Source: Nephrocerus scutellatus (lineage: Eukaryota > Arthropoda > Insecta > Diptera > Pipunculidae). Taken from it: DNA of 64,000 bases. Every line of letters starts with the position of its first letter. The first letter of the stretch is position 1. Positions 22,610 to 32,746 of the stretch are shown here, piece by piece. The stretch spans positions 53,618,019 to 53,682,018 of the forward strand of contig OX352761.1 of the NCBI GenBank assembly GCA_947095585.1, in the 5' to 3' direction. Below the pieces are notes generated by a model that did no database searches, was not told where the DNA came from, and was given only the letters and a program-made list of their open reading frames with translations. The translations under genes and the position numbers were made by a program.

Positions 22610-22940
22610 TGTTGTTGATCCTGATGTTTCGCCTTCTTGTTTTGGTGTTGATTTTGATTTATTTTTGTTGTTGATCCTGATGTTGTGTTTCGTCTTCTTG
22701 TTTTGTTGTTGATTTTGATTTATTTTTGTTGTTGATCCTGATGTTGTGTTTCGTCTTCTTGTTTTGTTGTTGATTTTGATTTATTTTTGTTGTTGATCCT
22801 GATGTTGTGCTTCGTCTTCTTGTTTTGTTGTTTCGCTTTTTCAATTTAATTATTTATTTCACTGTTTCGCCTTTTTAATTTAATTATTTATTTCACTGTT
22901 TCGCCCTTTTAATTTAATTATTTATTTCTTAATTATTTAT
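22610..22940 (-). repeat. Tandem repeats in the errantivirus leader
   Basis: A unit of about 60 bp containing 'gttgttgatcctgatgtt' and 'tcgtcttcttgtttt' repeats three to four times at 22610-22840. A shorter unit of about 40 bp (tttaatttaattatttattt with cactgtttcgcc) repeats at 22850-22940. They lie between the primer site and gag. Confidence 0.75.
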
Positions 22941-23093
22941 TTATTTAATTTATTGTTAGTTAATGTTATTTTAATAAGTTTTCACTTTTGTAGGAATTTG
23001 TTGACAAGATCTTTCTTTTAATCAACAAACACCGTTTATTTTGGTGGTGTACTTTTAAACTTTTAAAAAAGTTAGTCTTTAATTGACATAGTA

Positions 23094-23112
23094 CATCCTA
23101 CCGACTGCGCCA
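23094..23112 (-). promoter_or_regulatory. Primer-binding site, tRNA-Ser type
   Basis: On the minus strand TGGCGCAGTCGGTAGGATG directly follows the 5' LTR. This is the primer site known from 17.6 and 297, complementary to the 3' end of tRNA-Ser. Confidence 0.9.
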
Positions 23113-23850
23113 ATTTTATTTTTATTTAAGTAAAATATATTTTTAAAAATAAATTAAAAAATATATTTCTACAAAAAATGTTTTATTTTACAAAAGTTTC
23201 TATCTTATTAACAATATTAACTACTGATGATGAATGTTTAAGAACTGCACTGAATACTAAAACTGAATAAGAACTGATTTGATGAATAATAATTACGAAC
23301 TGCACTGATGACGAATATATAAGAACTGTCTCAACTGTGTATTTGCATGTTGTTTAAATACTATTTTGAGTTGTTGGACTTTGATCTTGTTGTTGTGGAC
23401 TTTGATCTTGTTGTTGTGTTTACGGAGTAAACATGTTGATCTCTTAGATCGCAAAATGTGATAATGATTATTCATGTTAGAACATGTCTTTGAATTTGGT
23501 AAACAAGATAAGGATGTGAAATTGGTAAACAAGATAAGAATGTATCTAAATGGTAAACAAGATGATTTCATCATATTGTGAAATTGGTAAACAAGATAAG
23601 AATATATATATGCGCAATTGGATTTAGAAGAAGTAAACATGTTTACTTCTTAGATCTGAATTAGAGATAAGGAATTGAATTAGGGATAAGCAATGGAATT
23701 TTCCATTGTTACTGCGCGTATGTGCATTATGAGTAATATTATAATTGTGTATTATGAGTAATTGTGTATTATGAGTAATTTGAATATATACAATATGAAG
23801 TTATTCATATTATTTGGAATGTATGAGGTGTGGGATCTACTGCTATAACA
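23112..23850 (-). repeat. Errantivirus 5' LTR
   Basis: 739 bp, the same length and all but identical sequence as 15660-16398. On the minus strand it is the promoter-bearing LTR, immediately followed by the primer-binding site. Confidence 0.92.
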
Positions 23851-23969
23851 TCTAGACTCCTGAACAACCGCAAGTTTGTGGTGTAAGTAGATGTTATAGT
23901 AGATGTTATGTGTAGTGGTACGACGTTTTGACGCATGCGCATAATTTGATTTTGCTTTTATGTCAAGAT

Positions 23970-24731
23970 CAGTGCTGCTGGTTTACATTTTTAGAGCGGA
24001 GTATATTATCGGCTTTTTGGAAGACTGAATTATAAGATAAAAATATTTGGAAAAATAGTTCCAACAGAAAACAAAAAAGCCTTTAAAATTATATAAATAT
24101 TTTGTGATTGATTTTCGCCCTTTTTGCAATTGCACAAAATAAATTATTTCATGCTTATATTCCTGTGTTTCATTATGTCTACACAAGTACGATGTTGTAC
24201 TTATACTTTTATTATTTTACTACATTACAACAACTAAATACAAATGCCTTAAATAAAGTACCAAAATATAACAAATAAACCGACGTTTATTTTGTGTATT
24301 ATATATCCGAAAACAAAATCATATAAAGATTTTACAAAAATCAATCGAAAAAAACTCGTCGGTTTCTTAGTATATTATATAATAGTATTTGGCTTTCAAT
24401 TTGGAAGCAAAGGCATCAATTGAAATAAAATACCAAATTTTGTTATTTGTGTTTTGTTTATTTTTTAACATACATTCTTGGTCAATATAATTTTTGGGAA
24501 ATGTAAAAATTCCTTTATTATAATTATTGATAGTTCGGAGAGAAATTTACAGATTTAATAACATGTAATTGTAAAAGAAACCATTTTTTTGTTAAAAAAT
24601 CAAATAAATTTGGTATCGTTTCGATTTAGAATTACTTCATAAAAGTAGTATAATTAGGTTTAAGGTAGTATAATAATGCGGCTAATGAAATAGTAGTATA
24701 ATACCTTGATTGCAATTTAGCAGCAGCACTG
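23970..24731. mobile_element. hAT-like MITE inside the 37-bp-TIR transposon
   Basis: The ends read CAGTGCTGCTG inward (23970-23980 and complement of 24721-24731). The following bases are also similar (gttta versus ctaaa). CAGTG is a common hAT end. The flanking octamers gtcaagat and gtcataag match at five of eight positions, so the target duplication is only suggestive. The 762-bp body is AT-rich and noncoding. Confidence 0.5.
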
Positions 24732-25009
24732 GTCATAAGCATATGATTAGTGTTTAACTACAATTTTGACAGATAAAGACTTTTCACGTAGTCGCCAGCA
24801 TGTGGCTAGACTACTGTATGAGGCAAGAGTGAACCGATTCGGCAAATATGTACAAGATTTTACTACTTTCTGTCATTAAATTTACACTAACCCAAAGAAA
24901 GATAAAAAAATTAACACAACAATAAAATTGTATGCTATACACCTCGTACATATACGAAAATGACATCTCACCTTCAGGAGTCTAGACTCATTTGCGACCG
25001 AAATCGGCC

Positions 25010-25264
25010 TTCTGGAGGCAACTCTAATGCCGTTGCAAGTTCAGACTCATTCATGTCTTCTATGAATTTGGTCGGCACCTCTGGGACCTGTGGAACTTCT
25101 TCTTATGATCCAAGCAAAAATGGTAAATCCATCTTTAAGCTGCATATTCCTCCAATAAGAGCATATAGCTGAGATTTAAACAACATTGGTTCTTCGTCCG
25201 TGTTAACTTGGATATTGGGGAAATTTTCACGTCCCCATTTCACTTTTACTTTAAAAGACGGCAC
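25010..25264 (-). pseudogene. Usp14 pseudogene, ubiquitin-like domain half
   Basis: The minus strand from 25264 encodes PSFKVKVKWGREN, VNTDEEPMLFKSQLYAL and, after an apparent in-frame deletion, LPFLLGS, a stop, EEVPQVPEVP, TKFIEDMNESELATALELPP. This is the N-terminal ubiquitin-like domain and linker of USP14, which docks the enzyme on the proteasome. The codon at the expected start Met is GTG (25262-25264). About 25-30 residues of the domain are missing after YALIGG. The sequence ends exactly at the TIR of the DNA transposon, and the next Usp14 residues resume at 15630, showing that both halves are one gene copy split by the insertion. Confidence 0.92.
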
Positions 25265-26442
25265 TATTTACAAATTAAAAACTAAGGTAGTTTGACGTCT
25301 ATTATGTCGAATAGGAAAACATAGAACCGATTGTCTGACTTGACAGATGAGTTGGTGTAGAAAATTTCATTTTTGGGTTTTCGAATTATGGAATTCATTT
25401 TTGCTTCGCAGAAACCTGGTTCGAGTATTAGATAATCATCGTCCATTCACAATGAAATACATTAACATGTAGGTGTATTAAGTGATCGTTGTAGGTGTTG
25501 GGTTAATATTATTCATGTTTTATGTCCATATTAATAGTATTCATGTTTTATGTTCTTCGGTGAAGGTAAAAAAATTTAAAAAGGGACGGGATGAGAAAAA
25601 TCGTAAGTAGTTATTATTTAAATAAGGACAAATAGAGAATTTAGACAAATGGAATTTAGAAAAGGGGGAAAGAGACTTTCTCTAAAAAAAACCTTTTCCC
25701 AGAAGGTTCGTTGATAGGTGGATGATTTATGGCTAGCCGATAGAAGAACAGCATTTAGAACTGTAGTTGAAAATTTACCATCAGCAACCCTAGTCGATAC
25801 TAGTATTCAAGAAATTGAGAAATTTTGTTAGCAAAGTTTTCTTTTAAAAGTTGAAAATTGAATTGAAATTGTGCTAAGCTTAAAAATCGAATAAAAGTTA
25901 AAAGGTGTAATAAAAAAAATACTAAATATTACGACTGAGCAATTAACAATTAAACAAATTAAATCAAATTTAATTCAGAAACCGTTTTCTTTTAAAATTT
26001 AACATACATATAATTGAGCTTGTGCTAAACTCGAAAATCGGATCGAAGTTGAAAAGTATGATAGGAAATTAGATAGTGCAACACAGCAGTTTTCTAAACA
26101 ATTAAACAAAATTGAAATTAATTCAGAATCAGTTTCCCTTAAAGGTGAAAATATAATTTGAAACAGTGCTAAACTCGAAATCGAATCTAAGTCAATTAAG
26201 AATGTAATTGGAATTGTGGAGAAATTCACTGGTATTGAAAGTAATGCATATGAATTTAAATTGTGAAACTCTCCATCATCGTTAGATAAGAAGATTTAAA
26301 TGGTCGACTCAACGAGAATTCTTAATCAACAGCAGTGCTAGATCGAGAAATTCCTACATAAATCAATTTCGTTAAAGAACAGTGGCTGCGAAACAGTTTT
26401 TTTTTAATTCTTTTTCTATATAGATATGTATATAAATAGTAC
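25265..26442. other. Unrecognised, with imperfect repeats at 25820-26230
   Basis: No gene recognised. Between about 25820 and 26230 a block of roughly 150 bp (ttttcttttaaa...ttgtgctaa...aaaatcga...aattaaacaaatt) repeats two to three times. Translated on the plus strand with stops it resembles coiled-coil sequence (KLENRIEVEKYDRKLDSATQ), possibly a decayed structural gene of a retroelement. Nothing firm elsewhere. Confidence 0.35.
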
Positions 26443-27410
26443 TAGCTGACCCGACAGACGTTGTCCTGTCCCACTTTCAATAAATTTGTTGGTAATCGTT
26501 TTGTGAACTTGTGAAAAGCTATTTGTTTTGCGATATCGAGTCACATTATTAGTCACATCATTGTGTTACATTTTTTAATTTTGGGTCTTTTAGGGTCTTT
26601 TGGGGTTTTTTTGGGGGTCTTTAAGGATTTTTGGGGATTTTGAGGGACTTTCGGAGGTCTTTTTGTGATTCTTTTCGGGGTCTTTTGTGGTCTTTTGGAG
26701 ATCTTTTTGCCCACAAAATCAAAGAAGAAGCTGTCAAATTAAATTTGCGCACGTAAACCAAACAATTGGAATCTATTGGAACAGAAATGAAATAACGACT
26801 TTTGCTGGACAGATCGCGAATCAAGACAAATTTAATTTTATTTTAAGTTAGGCTGGAATGCGTTTTTCCAAAGTTTTCATTTCACCGAAAACATTCAATA
26901 GAGTTATTTCCTTAAAATATATCCAATTTATCGTTTTCCAAATTTTCCCGAATTTTATTTTGCTAAAAATATCTCCGGGAACATAACGAACAAAACAATT
27001 TTTGCTGTTTATCCGAATTTTTCGACTTTTCTTTGTAATTGTCTTTGTTTTCTAGGACTATAACGAACAAAACAAAAAAAGAATGACGCTAATCCATCGT
27101 TCGAATCGTGAGTTATGGTCGCGAGTTCATACATAAATCCTATGGAAAACAGCACTTTCAGTTTCCGAATTTTACAATTTTCCGGGCATTTTTCTATTTT
27201 TTTTCGCTTAAACAATATTCGGACTATGGCGAATTTATAAAATAAAAGTTAGCCAAATCGGTCCAGTCGTTCTCAATTTTTTTTTTCACTTTAAAACCTA
27301 TTCTCATACCTACCAATTATACATAAACAATTTCATAACAATCGGTCGAGCCGTTTCGGAACAGTTGAGACCCAAACACCGTGACACGAGATTTTTATAT
27401 ATTAGATTAA
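26443..27410. repeat. Noncoding interspersed insect repeat
   Basis: It starts with actagctgacccgacagacg and ends with cgtgacacgagatttttata, terminal sequences that I associate with a very common noncoding insect repeat. Inside are short G/T-rich reiterations (tttttggggt-type, 26580-26710) and 'ggtccagtcgtt' / 'ggtcgagccgttt' motifs. No protein is encoded. The transposon class is not clear to me. Confidence 0.5.
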
Positions 27411-27694
27411 CAACGCCACCATTAAAGTTAAATTATCAAACAGTTTTTTTTAATAATTCAAATAAATTTGGTTTCATTTATCAATTCCTTATTTTAATTT
27501 TAATTTCCCCTTTTTTTAATCTTGGTTCATTTAATTACCAGTTTTTTACAGGTGCAATCAAGTCATTCCTTTTTAGATTTAATTAGCTAGTAAGTGAAAA
27601 AGAAAATTTCCTAAAAGAAATTATATTATCTTTTAAGAAAAGGAAAGTTTTCTTTTGGTTAGTTTCTATATAATTTTAGTATAGAATAGAAACA
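27411..27694. other. AT-rich spacer, nothing recognised
   Basis: Short AT-rich stretch between the interspersed repeat and the G4 RT fragment. No motif, ORF or repeat ends seen. Confidence 0.4.
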
Positions 27695-28102
27695 GGGCAA
27701 AAATAGATGGTGTTTGGATACAAGAAAGGTGAATCAAGTCACGAAAAAGGATGCATATCCGCTACCACATTGGTTTGGTTAAGTCGACTCCAAGATACTC
27801 GATTTATATCGGCGATAGACATGAAGGACGCCTTCTGGCAGAACCTTTTGGAAAATAAGTCCAGGGAAAAAACGGCGTTTACGGTCCCTGGGAGGCCTCT
27901 GTACCACTATACGGTCATGCCATTCGGCCTTTGTAACGCCACCCAGAGAATGTGTCGCCTAATGGACAAAGTGATTCCGTCAACGTTAAAGGATAATGTC
28001 TTTGTTTACCTGGACGATCTCTTTTAGTTGCTAAGGTTTAGTTAATAGGAAATTGCATTCTGGAGACCAAAAATGCTATAGGATAGATATAGTCTTTAGC
28101 TT
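27695..28102 (+). pseudogene. G4-family RT fragment, copy B
   Basis: It encodes the RT core: RLQDTRFISAIDMKDAFWQN, YHYTVMPFGLCNATQRM and the active site VYLDDLF, then a stop. The same segment is on the minus strand at 31376-31775. Both copies end their RT similarity right after YLDDL and share the same noncoding tail (aaattgcattctggagacca to tctttagcttacc). Both therefore come from one already truncated parent. At 28102 it abuts a non-LTR retrotransposon. Confidence 0.8.
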
Positions 28103-30360
28103 ACCGGGGTATTCTCGTGTCGACTATTTGGTTCCACATCGTGGGGTTATTCTTTTTATTCGTAATGACATAAGTTTTAGTATACCTAATTTTATTTATC
28201 CAAACAGTAATCCCATGTTCAATACGATATGGATTGAAATTAAAATATCAAACCATTCGATGTTTATTTGTTCACTTTATCGTAATCCAAATTTGTCACC
28301 TGATGCCACTAAAAAAGAGTTTAATTACTTATCAGAAACTATAGACAAAATTTACCATTCCTCACGATTATCAGAATTAGTTGTTTTGGGCGATTTTAAT
28401 GTCCACAATGATTCATGGTTGACCTATTCAAATGGTAGAGATAGTTCTGGTGAAACTGCAGAACTATTTTCAAATATTAATCTTCTCACCCAACTCGTTG
28501 ATAAGCCAACTAGGTATCCTGATACTTCTGGTCAATCTCCTCACCTTTTAGATTTATTTCTAACTACTATGCCAGATAAATATTCAATTGATGTATCTGC
28601 TCCATTAGGACTTTCTGACCATGCATTGGTAGTAGCCAAATTTTCAATAACTCCAGCCTTTATAGAGCCTAATCATAAAAGGTTACTCTGGCACTATAAA
28701 AATGCTAACTGGGAGCACCTGCACCAATTTTATAGCTCATTTGATTGGTCAACCTGCTTTTCCAGCAATAATGCTGATGAAGCATCTAATCTTATTACGA
28801 CAACCATTTTGCTAGGAATGAAAAATTGCATTCCATCTTCATTTTAAAAAAAATACTCGTAAGAATAAATGGTTTAACGAAAATTGCAGGTCAGCAGTCG
28901 CGTGTAAAAAAGCAGCCCATTTGGACTACGTTAATTTCACTTCTGAAGAAAACCTTGTTAAGTTTCGATTAGCTAGAAACAGATCAAACGCTATTTTGAA
29001 AAGGTCAAAAATAATATTTGACCTTAAGATTCGAGATAACATGCAAAAAATTTTGAATACTGATTCAAACAGTCGAATCTTTTGGTTATTTGCTGCATTG
29101 GTTAAAAGAAACTTTGCAGACAATACAACGTCTATTCCATCTTTATTTCATAACGGTATTCATTATAGAACTGATATTGAGAAAGGAAATCTCTCAGCTT
29201 CTCATTTCGCTGGTGCGTCTACCCTTCCTTTAACTAACCAAAGCCCTCCAATTCTCCCGAATCTAGGCCCAGGTATGTCTAAAATCTATTTCCGGAAATG
29301 GGTTGTTTCAAAGATTCTTAAAGAACTTGACCCTAATAAAGCGACTGGCCCAGACGGTATTCCGCTATTAGTATTGAAAAGATGTCATCATACTTTGGAA
29401 AAACCGCTTAGCAAATTGTTTCATCTCTCAATGAAGAGTGGTGTTTTTCCATCAATTTGGAAAATAGCAAGTATTCAACCCGTTCCGAAAAAAGGTGATA
29501 AATCGGCACCTACGAACTACCGTCCTATTGCTTTTTTGTCGGTTCTATCTAAGGTAATGGAATCTATCATTAATTTCAGAATAATGAACTATCTGCATTC
29601 GAATGTTCTTTTATCCGATGTTCAGTATGGATTTCGTAAAAATCGCTCTTCAGGTGAACTAATGACGTGCATGACTCATTATTTGGAGCGAAGCATTGAA
29701 AACCTAGGTGAATCAAGCGTTGTTTCTTTAGATATTTCTAAAGCTTTTGATAGAGTTTGGCATGATTTTCTTATTAATAAGATTCGTGCGCTGAACTTAA
29801 ACTCCTCTCTCATTACATGGATTGAGTATTATTTATGGAACCGTAAAATAAAAGTTGTATTAAATGGTATATCTTCAGATTCACATCGGATCAATGCTGG
29901 CGTGCCTCAAGGGTCATCCTTGTCGCCCACGCTCTTCTTGATATATATCAACGACCTGTTGTGTTCTACAACCTGTGATATCCATTCATTTCCTGATGAT
30001 ACAACACTATCGGCTTTCATTGAGTTTGTCAGTCAAAAAGAATGCAATTCTCGCTTGTTAGGTTCGCGTGAATTAATGAATTCTATAATTCGGTCGAACA
30101 TTCAAGTTATTCTTGATTGGGGCAGATCTAATAGAGTAGAATTTAACCCAAATAAATTGCAGTCTTGTCTTTTTTCTCAGAAGACAGTTCAACATTACGT
30201 TTCACCTGTTAATAATGGTGCCCATATTGCGAGATCAGATTCACTGAAGTTGTTAGGTTTAAAAGTATCTAGTGATCTTTCCTGGAAAGAACATATTTAT
30301 GAAATTTCAAAAAGAGCTTGCCAATGTTTCTTAGGAAACATGAATTTTGAATTTTTTGGA
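28103..30360 (+). pseudogene. Non-LTR retrotransposon ORF2 (endonuclease + RT), 5' truncated
   Basis: 28103-28847 is part of an apurinic-type endonuclease domain: LYRNPNLSPD, LVVLGDFNVHND and GLSDHALV are its Asp/His motifs. After a stop, 28921-30360 carries RT: KATGPDGIPLLVLK, NYRPIAFLSVLSKVMESIIN, QYGFRKNRSSGELM, VSLDISKAFDRVWH, GVPQGSSLSPTLFLIYINDL. The catalytic box reads FPDDTT where FADD is normal. The frame ends at about 30360, where sequence of G4 (minus strand) begins, so the C-terminus and 3' end are lost. The style is of the Jockey/CR1-like group; I do not assign a clade. Confidence 0.85.
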
Positions 30361-30845
30361 GCAAGTGGGCTCAAGAGACCGGAACTGCCAAAGCAAACAT
30401 TTTCATGTTGGTCCGGTATACCCTCCGTATTATTCCCACTGTCCAACTGGACCCCCCTTCGAGCTGACTGTCTCGTTGCCCTTTCTGACCCGAGACTTGC
30501 TAACCTGTTAGGGACAGCACCAGTTCTTTTGTTCTGACCTCTCATAGCTAAGTAAATTCCTCTTTTTTTTTTATTTGAATCACTTATATTTTGGTGATTA
30601 TTATTTATTACCGTGTTTGTTTAAAAATAAAATTACTTAAAAATTACTTCAATTCCTAACAAATTTTTGTTTTTTTCAGAAAAGAAAAAATAAAATTATA
30701 TTCAATTTTATGGTGTGCTCTTGGATTGTGTGCCGCCAAGTGTGCCTCCCGGTAGTAGTCGGATCGGCACATCCCTGTCTGTCCGTCTGTTGTTTAGTTT
30801 ACGTAAATGTCATGTCCGTGGATCACAGTTGACTTTCGCGTTGTG
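30361..30845 (-). pseudogene. G4 leader and gag start, copy C
   Basis: The minus strand from 30845 matches the G4 leader at 12345-12622 (including ccgattcgactactaccggg and tgtccgtggatcac-type segments). An ATG at 30545 opens MRGQNKRTGAVPNRLASLGS, homologous to the G4 gag start at 12623. The gag frame stays open for about 60 residues and then runs into antisense of the non-LTR element. Confidence 0.75.
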
Positions 30846-31375
30846 AACCGAGAACGCGGCGAACCCACAAAATAATCGTACTTTGAATACTCTTTGTATC
30901 GGCAGCCCACCACGATCTCAGCAAACTAAAAGTCTTCCGATTATCTGTCCCTTTACAACTACTCACATGCTGAAGTATATTTGGAACTAGCCCTATGCTG
31001 GACTGTGCATGTGACCAACTTGTTATTAACAAATTACTTAAATCAAGCGCACATCAAAATGAAGAATGCTTTTGACATACCTGCTTATTCTTGTTAAAAC
31101 GTATATAAAACTATTAAAATATTGAGTCAATATCTAATAGGATGATAGAAAAGTAAAAAAAAATAGGAAAATTAAAATTACAGGATGAATTTAATATGGC
31201 AATATTTGTCGAAAGTTAAGAGTTTCTATGAAACTCCCAACTTTCAAGAATTCTATTACTAACTTATTCCATCCTGGATCCAAAATACATCTTATCATTA
31301 TATTAAAACTGAAAAAAACTTAGACTAATTTAAGTGCAAATTCATTGCAATTAAAAAAATTTACACAAAAAAAGG
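30846..31375. other. Unassigned spacer between two G4 pieces
   Basis: It lies between the G4 leader (30845, minus) and the G4 RT fragment (31376, minus). In that orientation an LTR would be expected here, and the length would fit, but no second copy is available in the window. A short inverted repeat (gagtttc...gaaactc, about 31218-31236) is present. Confidence 0.35.
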
Positions 31376-32210
31376 TAAGCTAAAGACTATATCTATCCTA
31401 TAGCATTTTTGGTCTCCAGAATGCAATTTCCTAAGCAACTAAAGGAGATCGTCCAGGTAAACAAATACATTATCCTTTAACCTTGACGGAATCACCTTGT
31501 CCATTAGGCGACACATTCTCTGGGCGGCGTTACAAAGGCCGAATGACATGACCGTATAGTGGTACAGAGGCCTCCCAGGGACCGTAAACGCCGTTTTTTC
31601 CCTGGACTTCTTTTCCAAAAGGATCTGCCAGAAGGCGTCCTTCAAGTATATCCCCGATATAAATCGAGTATCTTGGAGTCGACTTAACAAACCCTCGATA
31701 TGTGGTAGCGGATATGCATCCTTTTTCGTGACTTGATTCACCTTTCTTGAATCCAAACATAATCTATTTTTACCCGGTTTCCTCACCAGCACAACTGGAG
31801 ATCTCCATGCACTCTCGCTTTCCTCAATCACACCCAAGGAGAGCATGCGATCGTGTTCCTCAAAGAGGAGCTTCTGTATAGCCAGTGACACCGGGTAATG
31901 CCTCTGGTTAACAGGTTCCCCTTCACCGGTCTCGATCACATGCTCTTCAAGTCTTGTTTTACCAAGACCTAAGGTAGCGAATGATGGAAATTTCGCTTTG
32001 ACTTGTTTTTTTGTTTCTCGTTTTTCAATTGTGGATCGTTTTAAGATCTTTACGTCCTCGTTAATTACTACCTCGGGAGTTAAATTGCCGGACGGACACA
32101 CCCGACTGTCACGTCCGCTTTTCCATTTTCCGACTCCTGACAGGAAGGACAAACAATGATTGGGACATTAGAGTGACCGCACTTAAAACATGTCATAGTG
32201 TGGAAATGAG
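31376..32210 (-). pseudogene. G4 pol start and RT fragment, copy C
   Basis: The minus strand begins with the zinc-ribbon-like end of gag (CFKCGHSNVPIIVCPSC, about 32185-32135) and the pol start GVGKWKSGRDSRVCPSGNLT. It then jumps from IEKRETK directly to VKAKFPSFATLGLG, so the protease has been deleted. An open RT portion follows (IQKLLFEEHDRMLSLGVIEE, SAWRSPVVLVRKPGKNRLCL, DAYPLPHIEGLLSRL, FWQILLEKK, VYLDDLL), ending in a stop at 31439. It has the same RT truncation point and tail as copy B. Confidence 0.82.
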
Positions 32211-32216
32211 ACTATT

Positions 32217-32420
32217 ACACCGCCCCAAGTGGAGGGAAGAAGCTATAACATTGCAAGAGGGACAACTTGTCATCATATGTGACCCAAACCAACCAAGAAG
32301 CCATTGGATAAAACGATGAATTACAAGCAAAGGATTGCCAAGTACGGACAGCAGACATCAACCGCCTAGGGAAATCTACGAGGACCTGCCAATAAGCTAG
32401 CTGCTTTAAATGTTTGTGAA
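32217..32420 (+). pseudogene. BEL/Pao integrase C-terminal fragment
   Basis: Plus-strand reading RPKWREEAITLQEGQLVIIC and PNQPRSHWIKR, then after a frame change RGPANKLAALNV. This is the C-terminal domain typical of BEL/Pao integrases (GDLV..VD.N.PR..W, later LRRP..KL..L). It is cut off on the left at the G4 fragment. Confidence 0.7.
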
Positions 32421-32746
32421 TTCTCCTCGGAGTTCACGGGGGATGGAATGTTGTCGGCACACAGACCTATGCGAATAAGATAAATGCAAGACATGCGCAC
32501 GATCGACCAAAAAAAATCGACATCGACGCATCGACTGGACATGACGACCTCAAACGAACAGAGGCAAAACAATTTGGAAACAAGACGGTCATAAAATCAA
32601 GACGGAAAACCACAAGATGGTTACAAAACCACACACGCTCGCCACACACATATTCTTTTCGCTTATTCAAAGTTATTCACATTTATTCGTACATTTCTTT
32701 TATCTCTAACTTTATCAGTCTAGCTGCAATTAACGCTGCATTTAAA
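32421..32746 (+). repeat. Probable BEL/Pao LTR remnant
   Basis: It directly follows the integrase end and begins with gggggatggaatgttgtcgg, the purine-rich tract followed by TGTTG start expected of a BEL LTR. No second copy was found for confirmation and the right boundary is unknown. Confidence 0.4.

Larger units (their letters stand above)
15660..23850 (-). mobile_element. 17.6/297-type errantivirus, full length
   Basis: Two 739-bp LTRs (15660-16398 and 23112-23850) flank gag, protease, RT, RNase H, integrase and env on the minus strand. The primer site matches the tRNA-Ser type used by 17.6 and 297, and a polypurine tract (AACGGGGGGGG) abuts the 3' LTR at 16399. The 6-bp target duplication is TCTAGA (15654-15659 and 23851-23856). 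Reading the LTRs side by side I saw one base difference (near 15808 versus 23259), so insertion looks recent. Nevertheless gag, protease, RT and integrase carry inactivating changes, while env is open. Confidence 0.93.
15631..25009. mobile_element. DNA transposon with 37-bp TIRs, carrying nested insertions
   Basis: A perfect 37-bp inverted repeat (inward start GGCCGATTTCGGTCGCAAAT) lies at 24973-25009 and, split by the errantivirus, at 15631-15659 plus 23857-23864. It sits exactly inside Usp14 coding sequence: the minus-strand flanks ELPP (right) and GLTNLG (left) are contiguous in USP14. The flanks ttctgga (25010-25016) and tcctggg (15624-15630) suggest a 7-8 bp target duplication with two changes. 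Without the errantivirus the element is about 1.2 kb, and part of that is a second hAT-like MITE. No transposase was seen, so it is non-autonomous. I do not recognise the family. Confidence 0.8.

Noticed and set aside
24960..25172. Plus-strand ORF of 70 codons starting ATG
   Set aside because: It is antisense to the Usp14 ubiquitin-like/linker fragment and its first part is the transposon inverted repeat, so it is not a gene.
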